Below are positions 9,717-20,468 of a stretch of 64,000 bases of DNA, one piece after another. Position numbers and translations under genes: made by a program. This stretch comes from Drosophila persimilis. Its lineage: Eukaryota > Arthropoda > Insecta > Diptera > Drosophilidae. The stretch spans positions 1-64,000 of the forward strand of contig NW_020825636.1 of the NCBI RefSeq assembly GCF_003286085.1, read 5' to 3'. The notes under the pieces were generated by a model. That model saw nothing but the letters and a program-made list of their open reading frames with translations, was not told the DNA's origin and did no database searches. Position 1 is the first letter of the stretch; each line of letters starts with the position of its first letter.

Positions 9717-11134
9717 TAATGTCTAGCTTGCACCCTCGCCAGTACCGCTCCGTAGATCGGGCACGCCGCTGACAGCATGGAATGTGCTGCAGGGTACCCC
9801 TTGAAGCGGCAGTTGCGGCAGTCCACGGGGTTGGGACACCGTGCAACGTTGTGGCCGTTCTGTCCACACCGGTGGCACACGTTCTCCTTTAGGCGACATT
9901 GCGACACCTTGTGGTCGAAGCCTGCACATCTGTGGCAGGCGTATGTTCTGACCAAGGAGCGGCAGCGGCATCTAAACCACTTGATGTATACGAATTCGCG
10001 CAACGCCTCCTGTGCCTTTGCGTCGACCTCTAGCGTCACGTTGATCGTGGCGCCGTCGGTGACCGACCAGGGTTTACTGCCCAGGTGAACCGACTTTTTG
10101 AACTCCGCGGCAGTCATGGTCTCCTCCAGGTTCTTTGTGAAGAGCTCCTCCATGAACTCTTCCGGTGTTATGGACGTGTCCACGTCGTACACCACGACCT
10201 GAGGCTTGGTCTCCGGCCTCTTCTTGACCTCCAATCCTGCTTCGGTGAATTTGCTGCTGGCCACTACCTTCCTCAGTTCGCTCACTGAAGGGGTGCGAAT
10301 AATCGCTCCTCCGCTCTTCAGCTCGCGAACCTCGTGGACGCGGACTCCAAGAGTCGGCACCACGGTCTTCTTAACTCGCTCCACAAGCTCCTTGCTGGTC
10401 TCCTCCGGGTTTTTGCTCTTTATTAGAGCAGACCAGGTATCCCTAGGCTTTGGGATCGGTGCAGCGACGGCGCTCGGTGCGGGCAGGCCTGGGAAGGCTG
10501 TCGCATACGCAGCGGTTGTGACGGCAGTGGTGCCCGTGTGGGCAGCAGCAGCGGGTCTCGGTGGAGGCGGCATCCTTGCCCTCTCCTCCAGGCGCACTTT
10601 TTCCCCAGCCAGGGCCATGACCAACTCGTCGTACCGGTTGGTCGCGACGAGGATTTCCATTGAGGCCTCGGGCGGCATCAGCCCCTTAAGGACAGCCTTG
10701 CTCACCGCCATCCTTATCGCAGACATTTCTGCGATGATGGCCGAGTAGCCTGCCGCGACAATGTCAGTTGCCGGGCATGTGGCAGCGGTGGTGGCAGCGG
10801 TGGTGGCAGCGGTGGCGGCAGCGGTGGCGGCAGCGGTGGCGGCAGCGGTGGTGGCAGCGGCGGCAGAAGTACTGGCAGCGGTGGTGGCAGCGGCAGCGGC
10901 AGCGGCAGAGGTGGATGGAGCCTGCTCAAAGGGGAGCGACGTTGGCGGCGATCTCTCGGCTGGGATCGGCCGCTCTCCAGCTAGCCCAATCCCAAGCCCG
11001 ATCTTTTTGGCTCCCTGTTTGGCGGCTGAGGACTTCGGCCGAACCCGCCTGCGGGCGGGAACGCTCGACGACGAGCTCGCCCCTACACTAGCCACGCTAG
11101 TGTCGCTGGCGTCGGCCTCCGTCTCTATTTCCAT
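9716..11134 (-). CDS. R1 ORF1 protein: Gag-like with three CCHC knuckles (copy A)
   Basis: The 472-residue protein begins MEIETEADASDT at the ATG at 11134. It has a low-complexity Ala/Thr tract (about residues 73-118, coded by a GGTGGCAGC-type minisatellite at 10779-10915), a proline-rich segment, a conserved central region around ITPEEFMEELF, and three CCHC knuckles at the C terminus (CHRCAGFDHKVSQC, CHRCGQNGHNVARC, CRNCRFKGYPAAH). Such proteins coat the element RNA and aid nuclear import and targeting. The stop overlaps the ORF2 start. The Ala/Thr tract is longer here than in copy B. Confidence 0.93.
   Translation of the reverse strand: MEIETEADASDTSVASVGASSSSSVPARRRVRPKSSAAKQGAKKIGLGIGLAGERPIPAERSPPTSLPFEQAPSTSAAAAAAATTAASTSAAAATTAAATAAATAAATAATTAATTAATCPATDIVAAGYSAIIAEMSAIRMAVSKAVLKGLMPPEASMEILVATNRYDELVMALAGEKVRLEERARMPPPPRPAAAAHTGTTAVTTAAYATAFPGLPAPSAVAAPIPKPRDTWSALIKSKNPEETSKELVERVKKTVVPTLGVRVHEVRELKSGGAIIRTPSVSELRKVVASSKFTEAGLEVKKRPETKPQVVVYDVDTSITPEEFMEELFTKNLEETMTAAEFKKSVHLGSKPWSVTDGATINVTLEVDAKAQEALREFVYIKWFRCRCRSLVRTYACHRCAGFDHKVSQCRLKENVCHRCGQNGHNVARCPNPVDCRNCRFKGYPAAHSMLSAACPIYGAVLARVQARH
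10779..10915. repeat. Coding minisatellite in R1-A ORF1
   Basis: Repeats of about 12 bp based on GGTGGCAGC and GGCGGCAGC encode the Ala/Thr tract. The copy number differs between R1 copies: compare 16164-16250, 56781-56905 and 62213-62325. Confidence 0.85.
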
Positions 11135-11567
11135 AGCCCGGCGGGTTGTGGCTACCTCTATTGGCGTGACTCAACTAATCGGCACTTAGTGGAGACTCGA
11201 ACCAACGTCTCAGCGGAGACACGAACCGAACGCTTCGAACTCGATCCAAAGCTTCGAACCAAAGCTTCGAACTCGAACGTGCTGTCGAACTATTCCGACT
11301 TGTTGTCGAACTATTCGCACTTGTTTACGAACTAGGGTTCCGCACGTGGTTGTTTTTAGCGTTTATTTTGCAAATATTAATTTGCAAATATCTGCTTTGT
11401 TCTTTCACCAAATTAACACCCGATTTCACTCACGAACAGCGCGTGATCTCGCGGCAATTTTGATGTATTTTCCACTTGGAAAAATCACTTTTTACTTTAT
11501 TCGAACGACGGTATAGCGGACCGCTTGAAAAACACGTCTGCTTCGAATGGCAGTCAAAAAGCAACTG
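11135..11567 (-). other. R1-A 5' untranslated region
   Basis: The 433-nt leader contains several degenerate TTCGAA-based repeats (about 11230-11330) and ends at the 14-bp target. About 35 nt at the 5' terminus (11533-11567) are shared with the divergent R1 at 52107-52141, including GCAGACGTGTTTTTC in sense. Known R1 and R2 elements are processed out of 28S co-transcripts. No ribozyme was verified here. Confidence 0.6.
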
Positions 11568-11581
11568 AGTAGATAGGGACA
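11568..11581. repeat. R1 target repeat joining copies A and B
   Basis: Only the 14-bp agtagatagggaca separates the 5' end of copy A from the 3' end of copy B, which makes them a direct head-to-tail tandem. Confidence 0.92.
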
Positions 11582-12056
11582 GAATGAATGAATCTGATCT
11601 CTCAGCTTTATTTTACGTGGCGGTTCCTCAGGGAGGGATTTCAACCACGGCGTCTAATGTTTATTTGCAGCTTAGCCTCGATTAGTGCGATATATTTACA
11701 TACATATATCACGCCATCACGCACCACCGCTACATACGCAGGAACCTGGTACAATGCGCCAGTTAGCGCCCCTAAAAAGAAGCTATAGCTATGTACATAG
11801 CGACTCTTCTGGTACCAATTGAAAGTATCCTGGTCGGGCATACAATCCCCCTTGGTGAGGGGCGAGGTGTATCTAACACGTCTTCCGATCTATGGGTCTC
11901 GGCACCCGGTTGAGAGCGCAACTCCACGAGGAGCCTAGCGGCTCTCCCCGCGTAACGTTTGGGTATCAACCACAGCCACCACGATACTCCCACTAGGGGG
12001 CCGAGCTCAATGTGCAGCCTTGGAACTGCACAACCCGTGGTACCGATCTTAAGGAC

Positions 12057-15000
12057 TCAGCTCGATCCTCCACCCAGCCCGTGCGCCGCTTGCGCATTCA
12101 GCAGCTGTTGTCGCCTGGAGAACGCCAGTCCGGCGAACCTGTCGAGAGTCCGCATTCTCTCCTGAGAAGCCGTCACATCGGAGAAGGTCCAGTCGCCATC
12201 CGTGTACTGCACTCCAAGTCCATCGAGGTCTCGCAAGTCTGTATAGAGGGGACAAGCACATAGGAAGTGCTGCCAATCCTCGCGTTCTGCGCCGCATAGA
12301 CATGCTGGCGTGTCGCTAAGGCTTCTTCCATGCAGAAATGCATTGAGCGATCCGTGGCCCGTCAGCAGGAACCCAGCGCGCAGCGTGAAGCCAAACCTTC
12401 GTTCGCTGTAGACGAAGCCTGCGTTCGGGATGAAGCGGTGCGTCACCCGTCCTGGGGAGTCACCATCATCCCATCTGCGTTGCCACTCGCACAACAGGTC
12501 TTCGTCTAGTCGCGCCATCTTCTGCTTCCAGCTAAGATTTGCCAAATCTTCGCCGTACAGCCAATCGCTCTCCTCCAGCGGGTAGTCACGCTTTAGTTTG
12601 AAGCTAATTGCCAGGCGTCTGACAACCAGATCAAACGGGGGGGCTCCAGCTAGTACTTGCAGCGCCATGGTGGACACTGTTCGGCATACCGGTAGGCATC
12701 CAATCAGGACGATCCTTTGGCACGCAAGCAGATGCCTCCTGGCAACCACTTGCGTCGTCGTCACGACAGACCAAACCGAGGCACCAAATAGTGCACAGGG
12801 CACCATGGGTCCGGCATATATTGTCCGCTTTGCGCGGGGACTGAGTCCCCAGTCGACCCGCAGTACGCGCGTCAATGCCCCTACGACTCCGGTCAGCTTA
12901 TCACGCAAGCCCGTGATGTGCGGGAGAAAACTCAACCGCTCGCCGACCGTGATGCCTAGGTACCGATACTTGCGCTTATATGGCAGGCTTGCTCCAGCAA
13001 ACCGTACCACTGGCGGCCGTCTAAGTATGCCTTTGAGCAGCATGATCGCCGTCTTGCTAGTTGAAACGGCAACGCCGACTTCAACTCCCCAAGCGCCTAC
13101 GATGGACATTAACTCACCTCCTTTTTGTTCGAGCTCTGATCGGACATTCCCTTCGATGAGGAGGAGCAAGTCGTCAGCATACGCGCTGAGCGCACCAAGG
13201 GGCTCTAAGCGCTGGAGCAACACGTCCATTAAGATGTTCCATATAAATGGACCACTTATGGACCCCTGCGGGCAACCTCCTGTCACCGGAACAGTGGCTA
13301 CTCCATGCCTACTGACGATGCTCGCACTCCGGCCGGAGAAGAAACTTCGCCACAAGCTTGCTTCTCGGCATCCCAGCTCAAGGAGGCGGCGTAGTGCAGC
13401 ATTCCACTCAACGTTGTCGAAGGCTCCCTTGAAATCCACGAAGACTCCGAGCACGTATTTCGACCGGCTGGCCGAAACAGTACTCACGACGTGTTTCCAA
13501 GCATCCTCCACACAACGTCCTTGGCGAAAGCCAAATTGCCATCTGCAGCCATCCGGAATGGTGTCCTTCAGACGATTCACCATGATGCCCTCAAGCACTT
13601 TGCCCAGCACTGGCAACAGACAGATACCCCGATATGAGGTAGGATCGGTCCGGTCCTTATCGGGTCCCTTCAGGAGTGGAACCACCCTTGGATGCTTCCA
13701 TTCCGTTGGGAAATACCCTGTCTCCAGGCAGCGGGAATACATCGCTGTTATGTGCTGAGGGATGGCACGCCACAATGCCTTGCAAATGGCACCTGTGATG
13801 CCGTCCATGCCGGGAGAGCGTCTGCTCTTCAACCTGGCGACGCATGCATCAACCTCGAAAGCTTCGAGGGCCGGTGGAGCCTCGATCGGGATGGCAATGT
13901 GTGCATTCGTCTCCGCAACAGGAAAGAAGTTGCGAAGGAGCACACCCGCACAGTCGCGCCATGTTGCGACCAGCCTACCATCCGTTCGAAGGCATCCAAT
14001 CTCCGTGCTCTTTTTGCGGCCTCGGCAAATCCTGTAGACGTGCCCCCATGGATCATCTCTGTTCTCTCCCACGAAGCGTCGCCAGTTGTCTTCCTTCGAT
14101 CTCAGGATGAGCTTCTTGTACTGCGCTGAGGAGATCCTCAACGCGAGCACAAGTTCCTCTGTTGCGTCGGTCTCATGCCGACGAGCGTCCTGGAGCCTTC
14201 GCCTCAGTCTCCTGACCTCTCGGCGTTTGGAGTGTAGTTCGGCAGTCCACCAAACTACTTTTCTCGCGGCTCTCGGTATGCTGCGTCCCAGCACCCTGTC
14301 GCACACACTGTGCACTACAGAGCGCAGTGCAGACACTTGGTTGTCCAACGGCGATTCGGCGATGTCTTCCGGTAATTCGGGAATCTCCCTTACCACTTCC
14401 TCCTCGAACAATCGCCAGCGCGCATTGGAAAGCTTCCATGACGGCACAGGAGCAATGGGCTCAACTGTGTCGTTCGGGTCAGTCGTCACCACAACATGGA
14501 TCATGCTGTGATCGCTGGTGTCCCATTCCTTCACTTCCCAATCGTATGTGGCCCACATAGTCGCAGCTTGGTTGACGATTGTCACATCGATATCGCTTTG
14601 GCCTCTACGGTTATCGAATGTAAACACCCGACTGGCTTCATTGAGCACGCCGGCTCTCATCTCGGTTATCCACTCAGACAGCAGCTCACCCCGTGCATAG
14701 TTAGCTTGCCCCCGATTGTGTTCGGAGAGCTTGCTAAACCACGCTGGGGATACTGCGTTCGCGTCGAGCCCAAAGATGACAGGAGTGCGGCTGCCCAGCA
14801 GCAGCACCGCATCTAAGTACCTGAGGTACGGCGCCAAGTCGGTGTCGAATTGGCAGTACACGGAGCATAGGAAGATTGAGCCGAATCTTCCCGTAACTCT
14901 GACGCATACTCCAAAATCCGTGGTAAGGGTCTCCATTGGCATGCAGATGGCGTCCGGTTCGTCGACGATGATAGCAGCTTTTCCTCGGCGGTCCTGGAAA

Positions 15001-15133
15001 ACTCGCATTACAGAAGGAAGGCCGGTAATCGGCCCTGCTCCATCGACGTACGGCTCCTGGACCAGTGCGAACTGACGGCCAGAGCTGCGCATGATGGCTC
15101 CGAGTTCCATCACAGCCGCTCGGCCACGGCCAC
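12057..15133 (-). pseudogene. R1 ORF2, copy B, lacking its start and C-terminal end
   Basis: The endonuclease and RT domains match copy A almost residue for residue and stay in one open frame. The 57-nt deletion removed the TAATG overlap, so the normal ATG and first codons are gone. The ORF2 frame now runs upstream through the ORF1 region to 15356 in a non-ORF1 reading. A separate 33-nt deletion removes the last residues (the end reads GLGGGSS instead of GLGGFPIQAGRG). The catalytic motifs YADD and SDH remain. The loss of the reinitiation site makes ORF2 expression doubtful. Confidence 0.88.
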
Positions 15134-16471
15134 GCCGTAGATCGGGCACGCCGCTGACAGCATGGAATGTGCTGCAGGGTACCCCTTGAAGCGGCAGTTG
15201 CGGCAGTCCACGGGGTTGGGACACCGTGCAACGTTGTGGCCGTTCTGTCCACACCGGTGGCACACGTTCTCCTTTAGGCGACATTGCGACACCTTGTGGT
15301 CGAAGCCTGCACATCTGTGGCAGGCGTATGTTCTGACCAAGGAGCGGCAGCGGCATCTAAACCACTTGATGTATACGCATTCGCGCAACGCCTCCTGTGC
15401 CTTTGCGTCGACCTCTAGCGTCACGTTGATCGTGGCGCCGTCGGTGACCGACCAGGGTTTACTGCCCAGGTGAACCGACTTTTTGAACTCCGCGGCAGTC
15501 ATGGTCTCCTCCAGGTTCTTTGTGAAGAGCTCCTCCATGAACTCTTCCGGTGTTATGGACGTGTCCACGTCATACACCACGACCTGAGGCTTGGTCTCCG
15601 GCCTCTTCTTGACCTCCAATCCTGCTTCGGTGAACTTGCTGCTGGCCACTACCTTCCTCAGTTCGCTCACTGAAGGGGTGCGAATAATCGCTCCTCCGCT
15701 CTTCAGCTCGCGAACCTCGTGGACGCGGACTCCAAGAGTCGGCACCACGGTCTTCTTAACTCGCTCCACAAGCTCCTTGCTGGTCTCCTCCGGGTTTTTG
15801 CTCTTTATTAGAGCAGACCAGGTATCCCTAGGCTTTGGGATCGGTGCAGCGACGGCGCTCGGTGCGGGCAGGCCTGGGAAGGCTGTCGCATACGCAGCGG
15901 TTGTGACGGCAGTGGTGCCCGTGTGGGCAGCAGCAGCGGGTCTCGGTGGAGGCGGCATCCTTGCCCTCCCCTCCAGGCGCACCTTTTCCCCAGCCAGGGC
16001 CATGACCAACTCGTCGTACCGGTTGGTCGCGACGAGGATTTCCATTGAGGCTTCGGGCGGCATCAGCCCCTTAAGGACAGCCTCGCTCACCGCCATCCTT
16101 ATCGCAGACATTTCTGCGATGATGGCCGAGTAGCCTGCCGCGACAATGTCAGTTGCCGGGCATGTGGCAGCGGTGGCGGCAGCGGTGGTGGCAGCGGCGG
16201 CAGGAGTACTGGCAGCGGTGGTGGCAGCGGCAGCGGCAGCGGCAGAGGTGCATGGAGCCTGCTCAAAGGGGAGCGACGTTGGCGGCGATCTCTCGGCTGG
16301 GATCGGCCGCTCTCCAGCTAGCCCAATCCCAAGCCCGATCTTCTTGGCTCCCTGTTCGGCGGCTGAGGACTTCGGCCGACCCCGCCTGCGGGCGGGAACG
16401 CTCGACGACGAGCTCGCCCCTACACTAGCCAGGCTAGTGTCGCTGGCGTCGGCCTCCGTCTCTATTTCCAT
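15110..16471 (-). CDS. R1 ORF1, copy B, C-terminus altered by deletion
   Basis: The ATG at 16471 starts the same MEIETEADASDT sequence as copy A. The Ala/Thr tract is shortened. The central region and all three CCHC knuckles are present. After CPIYG the 57-nt deletion carries the frame into ORF2 DNA, and it ends VAVAERL at 15110. The frame is also open upstream of the ATG to 16711, but those codons lie in what is 5' UTR in copy A, so I prefer 16471. The protein may still bind RNA. The coupling to ORF2 is lost. Confidence 0.85.
   Translation of the reverse strand: MEIETEADASDTSLASVGASSSSSVPARRRGRPKSSAAEQGAKKIGLGIGLAGERPIPAERSPPTSLPFEQAPCTSAAAAAAATTAASTPAAAATTAAATAATCPATDIVAAGYSAIIAEMSAIRMAVSEAVLKGLMPPEASMEILVATNRYDELVMALAGEKVRLEGRARMPPPPRPAAAAHTGTTAVTTAAYATAFPGLPAPSAVAAPIPKPRDTWSALIKSKNPEETSKELVERVKKTVVPTLGVRVHEVRELKSGGAIIRTPSVSELRKVVASSKFTEAGLEVKKRPETKPQVVVYDVDTSITPEEFMEELFTKNLEETMTAAEFKKSVHLGSKPWSVTDGATINVTLEVDAKAQEALRECVYIKWFRCRCRSLVRTYACHRCAGFDHKVSQCRLKENVCHRCGQNGHNVARCPNPVDCRNCRFKGYPAAHSMLSAACPIYGVAVAERL
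16164..16250. repeat. Coding minisatellite in R1-B ORF1, contracted
   Basis: This is the same GGTGGCAGC-type repeat as in copy A with fewer units, giving a shorter Ala/Thr tract. Confidence 0.8.
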
Positions 16472-16849
16472 TGCCCGGCACTTAGTGGAGACTCGAACCA
16501 AAGTCTCAGCGGATACACGAACCGAACGCTCCGAACTCAAGCCAAAGCTTCGAACTCGAACGTACTGTCGAACTATTTCGACTTGTTGTCGAACTATTCG
16601 CACTTGTTTACGAACTAGGGTTCCGCACGTGGTTGTTTTAGCGTTTATTTTGCAAATATTAATTTGCAAATATCTGCTCTGTTTTTTCACCAAATTAACA
16701 CCCGATTTCACTCACGAACAGCGCGTGATCTCGCGGCAATTTTGATGTATTTTCCACTTGGAAAAATCACTTTTTACTTTATTCGAACGACGGTATAGCG
16801 GACCGCTTGAAAAACACGTCTGCTTCGAGTGGCAGTCAAAAAGCAACTG

Positions 16850-16866
16850 AGTAGATAGGGACAGTA

Positions 16867-16921
<55 letters not shown>
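16850..16921 (-). rRNA. 28S rRNA: 28S rRNA segment between the R2 and R1 insertion sites
   Basis: The 72 nt match the stretch of 28S that normally separates the two insertion sites. The reverse complement starts GCCAAATGCCTCGTCATC and ends with the R1 target. It proves that R1 and R2 occupy the same 28S gene. It is flanked by R1-B on the low side and R2 on the high side. Confidence 0.95.
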
Positions 16922-16923
<2 letters not shown>

Positions 16924-16946
16924 TTTTGTTTTTTTTTTTTTTTTTT

Positions 16947-17137
16947 ATCGCTGAGGAAGGAAAATCTTCAAAGATACTAGTGGAGGCCAAACCCCACTAG
17001 CATGCACGATTCATGATTACGAAGTAATCACGCATACGTACTAAAAACCCACCTCAAGTTTTACAACCACGATGTTTATACCTAATTTCACATTATGCCT
17101 AGGTAGCAAGCGTCTTCTCTCCAACATAGTGTATAGG
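16947..17137 (-). other. R2 3' UTR, copy 1
   Basis: The 191 nt between the ORF stop and the poly(A) tail are nearly identical to the region at 20490-20681 in copy 2. In known R2 elements the 3' UTR RNA is what the protein recognises to start reverse transcription. No coding potential is seen. Confidence 0.75.
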
Positions 17138-20100
17138 CTAAGTCCAATCTCGAGTGTAACCTGCGAGATACATGAACTGTCTGAAGCAATATAGTCCGCC
17201 TGTTACCACTCTGGCGCTGATGACATTGCTGTCACCGGATGAGATGAGACCTTTTGCTATCAATCTTCTAACGGATTGATTGCTCCAGATCCCACGCCAG
17301 TTTAACGTCGCGGATAGGACTTCGACGTTGCCCGACACTCCGAATTCTCTCCGCAGTGCAGATATAACTTCCGGTCTTTTATATTTCTCAACTTTGCGAT
17401 GGTGCACATCGTCGAGAAACAGTCCATCCGTTATAATCTGCGCATCAATCACGCAAGCGTGATTGTCACGGATACACACCAGGTCTGGTTTACTTACCGA
17501 GGTTTCCAGCTGCAAACTTGGTTCGACGTGCACTGTGTGGCCCTTCTCCTCAAGAATCCTCTTAAGGTTATTGACTACACAGTTATGTCTTGCTACCCGC
17601 CTCCCATGCGTACGGTAACAATTTTGCAGGATGTGGTTTGTTGTTTCGGGAGCATCACAACCTGCACGACATTGCCGTTCCAATTCATTTCTGCCCCTCG
17701 TGGTACGAGACCTCGATGGTAGGGCATTTATTCGCAGCTTGATACCGTTTCGGTAATCTTGACCTGTTAGCAAACGCGTGGGCTGACACACCCAGCCGTG
17801 TTGGGGACGAAAAAGTCCCGCTTCACGTAAGCCGCGACCATCAACAGACATATACAACCTGTTCGCCCAGTACGTTTCGATCTCTGTACGCGATGTCAAC
17901 TCATTCAGTCCAGCCACCCAGTTCTACCCCGGGCCTTATTCAATTCGTCGGTAAGAAATGAGCTGGCCGCCTCGGATTGCGCGAGGTGGGCCCACTTAAT
18001 ATTGCTCAATCTTTTCATACGTAGCATTGGCGCTACCCAACGAACTGAAGGGATTCCGAGGCCCCCATATATATGAGGAGCATGGAAGAATGCAGTTGAC
18101 ACGTCCAGAGGAAGTCCTAACCACTTCCTTACGGTCGAACGTACCAGTATGTCACACTTTCTCAGAACACCTATCATCACACTACCTAGGGTTAGCTTAT
18201 GGTAAAGTTGTGGGATAAGAACTGTTCTGAGTGCGAACAATTTCTGTTGTGGTTTTAGGGGGGACCTTGTCAGCCTCAACAGCTTCGGACCTAGGTCGTC
18301 GGCTGGACTGTTCCTGGTCCTCCCTTGTGCAGTGAATGCTATGCCTAAATACTTCCACTCGTCTGTGCGCTTCAATGCAGGACACGAGCGCGAACCGATA
18401 CGGAAGGTCTCTGGGATGACCACAGTACACTTCTGTTTCGGTTGCCCCTTTATTCCAACTGTAAAACATTTATCCGAGTTAAGGGTAAGCCCGACTGAAG
18501 ATAGAAAATCGACAGTCGTGTCTAGCATTGTTTGAAGGCCTAAACGAGTTTCCGCAAATAAGACAATATCATCTGCGAACGCGGCCGCGTTTGTTGTGTG
18601 ATCACCGATTGTGGCACCAATCTCATTGGGGTAGGACCTAAGCAACTGATCGATGATCAAGTTGAATATTATGGGAGATAGCGGGTCACCCTGTCTGACA
18701 CCTCGAGCAGGTATGAATTCCTCTGATCTCCATCCGTCCCCATTGAGCGTTGTGCCACAGACCTCGTACGAATTTTGTACGTAGTCAACGAATTCTTTAG
18801 GGGCACCATATGCAGTTAGCGTGGCGCTAACTGCTGCATGAGACACCGAGTCAAATGCTTTGCTTATATCTAAAGTTGCGATATAAAGTGATTTACAACG
18901 TTTATGGTGATCCCTTAAGATTAAGTCGACTATCGTCGTATTATCGGCACATCTGTCGGTTGGAAGGAAACCTCGCTGACGCGGATCCCAGTCGACTGAT
19001 GAGGTCAACCGGGAAGCCAAAATGGCATTTAAAATCCTTACCATAACAGATTGTACCGTAATAGGACGAAAGTCTTGCGGTTGAGAAGCATTCCCCACCT
19101 TCGGGATGAAGATGGTTCGTGCCTGTCGGATGGAGACAGGCAACTTTCCGCACCAAAGTATCAGGTTCATTATGCGAAGCATAATTCCTGACGGAATACT
19201 CCTGACAGTTCTTGGAGTAATTCCATCAGGTCCTGGAGACTTCGTCAATGACCCTTTGTGTACCCTTAGGTCCCCTAGTGTTATCGGGGACCAAACCCCT
19301 TCAAGTGGGTGTTCCGTCCGGAACGTGGTGTTCGTACCACTGTATGTTGGGCTTGTTTGTGTCATGACTTGTCTCCAATAGGACCCCATGATACCTTGAC
19401 TTGGCATAGTTGCTGTCCCCTCAGTTCCATCCAAAATGGCTTTTATACAACGACCTTTGTGCTTGTCCCAGTTACGCTGTGTTAAGGCGTACTGCTGTCT
19501 CCTACCTTGTCTCCTATTACGAGGTCTCCGTGGAGGTCTCGTTTGAATGGGGCGGTCATTCTGTGGGGGAAAAATTTCCATAAGGTAAGTAGACAAGCGC
19601 TGAAGAGTAATTTCCTTACCCGAGGCCTGCGCACCATCTACGATGGATTGCAAAACCTCAACTCTCCATTGGTCATTGCATACTACAGGAGGGTACCCCT
19701 GTAGTACTGCCAGGATTTCCCTGTTCGACAGTTCGGTTGGAGTGGTTCCGAGAGTGTTTGGTGGCGTTACTAGGAGATCTCGCTCGCGTATACTAGGGCG
19801 GCGCTGTATGGTTTCAGATTCTAATGCTTCTGGGAGAGGAACAGCTTGACCCTTTAGCTGTTCGATTTTGGTCTTATATCTCTCCCTCTGTCGACATTTC
19901 TTGATAGCGTCGACGCTACGGTTCGTGAATACTTCCGCTAGCTTCTTATTTAGATATCTTTCTCCATTTGCTGCGAGCTCGATCTCTTTTCTTGCCATCA
20001 TACTCAACTCTTCCTCACTATATTGTGCCTTACGGTCGGTACGAAGACGAAGTTGATCAAACTCGTCCTTGTGCCGACGTGACGTGTGAACGCCTAGTCC

Positions 20101-20355
20101 GCTTTTGCTACGGAAAGACGATTCACATATCGTGCATTGGTAACCACTGTTTGGGTTAACCTGTGCACTATGTTCAGATTGGGCCCCTAGGCTAGAGACC
20201 GTAGGGATTTGGTTCGTCAACGAATTAGTGTTTATTATCCGAGGCGTTGTATTTTGCATATTAGTGCCAATCAAACTGAACTGTCCAAGGGGCAGGCAAC
20301 CCCATAGGACTGTTTCGCTGTTCAAGTTAGTTACTATTAGACCAAAAGAACTTTA
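17138..20355 (-). pseudogene. R2 protein ORF, copy 1, with one frameshift
   Basis: Two overlapping frames (20325-17905 and 17917-17138) together span a full R2 protein of about 1060 residues. They show one C2H2 finger (CTICESSFRSKSGLGVHTSR, about residues 62-81), a Myb-like region, an RT (KSPGPDGITP, GVRQGDPLSP, AFADDIVLFAE), a CCHC motif (CDAPETTNHILQNC) and a PD-D/E-like endonuclease (KPDLVC, VIDAQI). The endonuclease nicks 28S and the RT copies the R2 RNA there. Near 17921-17935 this copy has two extra nucleotides relative to copy 2, which shifts the frame before the C-terminal domains. No ATG opens the frame: the first in-frame ATG is at 20259, and a stop lies at 20353-20355. Confidence 0.9.
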
Positions 20356-20468
20356 GTCTAATAGCATCCAGAAGATACCACGAGGAGGTCTTGAATCAAC
20401 TTGATCTGATTTTAACGATTTACGAATTACGGAATGACTGCCCTTCTTCTATTCAGACCCATACCATA
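20356..20468 (-). other. R2 5' leader, copy 1
   Basis: About 113 nt lie between the poly(A) of copy 2 and the first in-frame stop above the ORF. R2 leaders are known to include a self-cleaving HDV-like ribozyme. I could not fold it here, so this is not claimed. Confidence 0.55.

Larger units (their letters stand above)
6115..11567 (-). mobile_element. R1: R1 non-LTR retrotransposon copy A, apparently intact
   Basis: A full-length R1 lies between two copies of the 14-bp target. In sense order it has a 5' UTR (11567-11135), ORF1 (11134-9716), ORF2 (9716-6600) and a long 3' UTR (6599-6115). Its orientation matches the 28S gene, so it would be co-transcribed by Pol I. It directly abuts a second R1 (copy B) through the target repeat at 11568-11581. 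Of the R1 copies fully in view it is the only one with both frames open. Confidence 0.95.
11582..16849 (-). mobile_element. R1: R1 non-LTR retrotransposon copy B, internally deleted
   Basis: This copy is nearly identical to A over its length but has a net 57-nt deletion at the ORF1/ORF2 junction (near 15134), a 33-nt deletion removing the end of ORF2 (near 12072) and a shorter ORF1 minisatellite. Its 3' end has one extra ATTC unit (gaatgaatgaat at 11582-11593). The 5' border is the 14-bp target at 16850-16863 followed by 28S. Confidence 0.95.
16922..20468 (-). mobile_element. R2: R2 non-LTR retrotransposon, copy 1, full length
   Basis: The 3.5-kb element is in 28S sense and ends in a poly(A) tail (T-run 16929-16946) joined to GCCAAATGCC of 28S, the canonical R2 3' junction. 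It has a leader (about 20468-20356), one long ORF broken once, and a 3' UTR (17137-16947). Its 5' end does not meet 28S. It meets the poly(A) of a second R2 copy at 20469. Confidence 0.93.

Noticed and set aside
10761-11189. Ala/Val-rich or Gln/Arg/Trp-rich plus-strand ORFs over the minisatellite
   Set aside because: They are readings of the GGTGGCAGC repeat on the wrong strand; the real gene is ORF1 on the minus strand.
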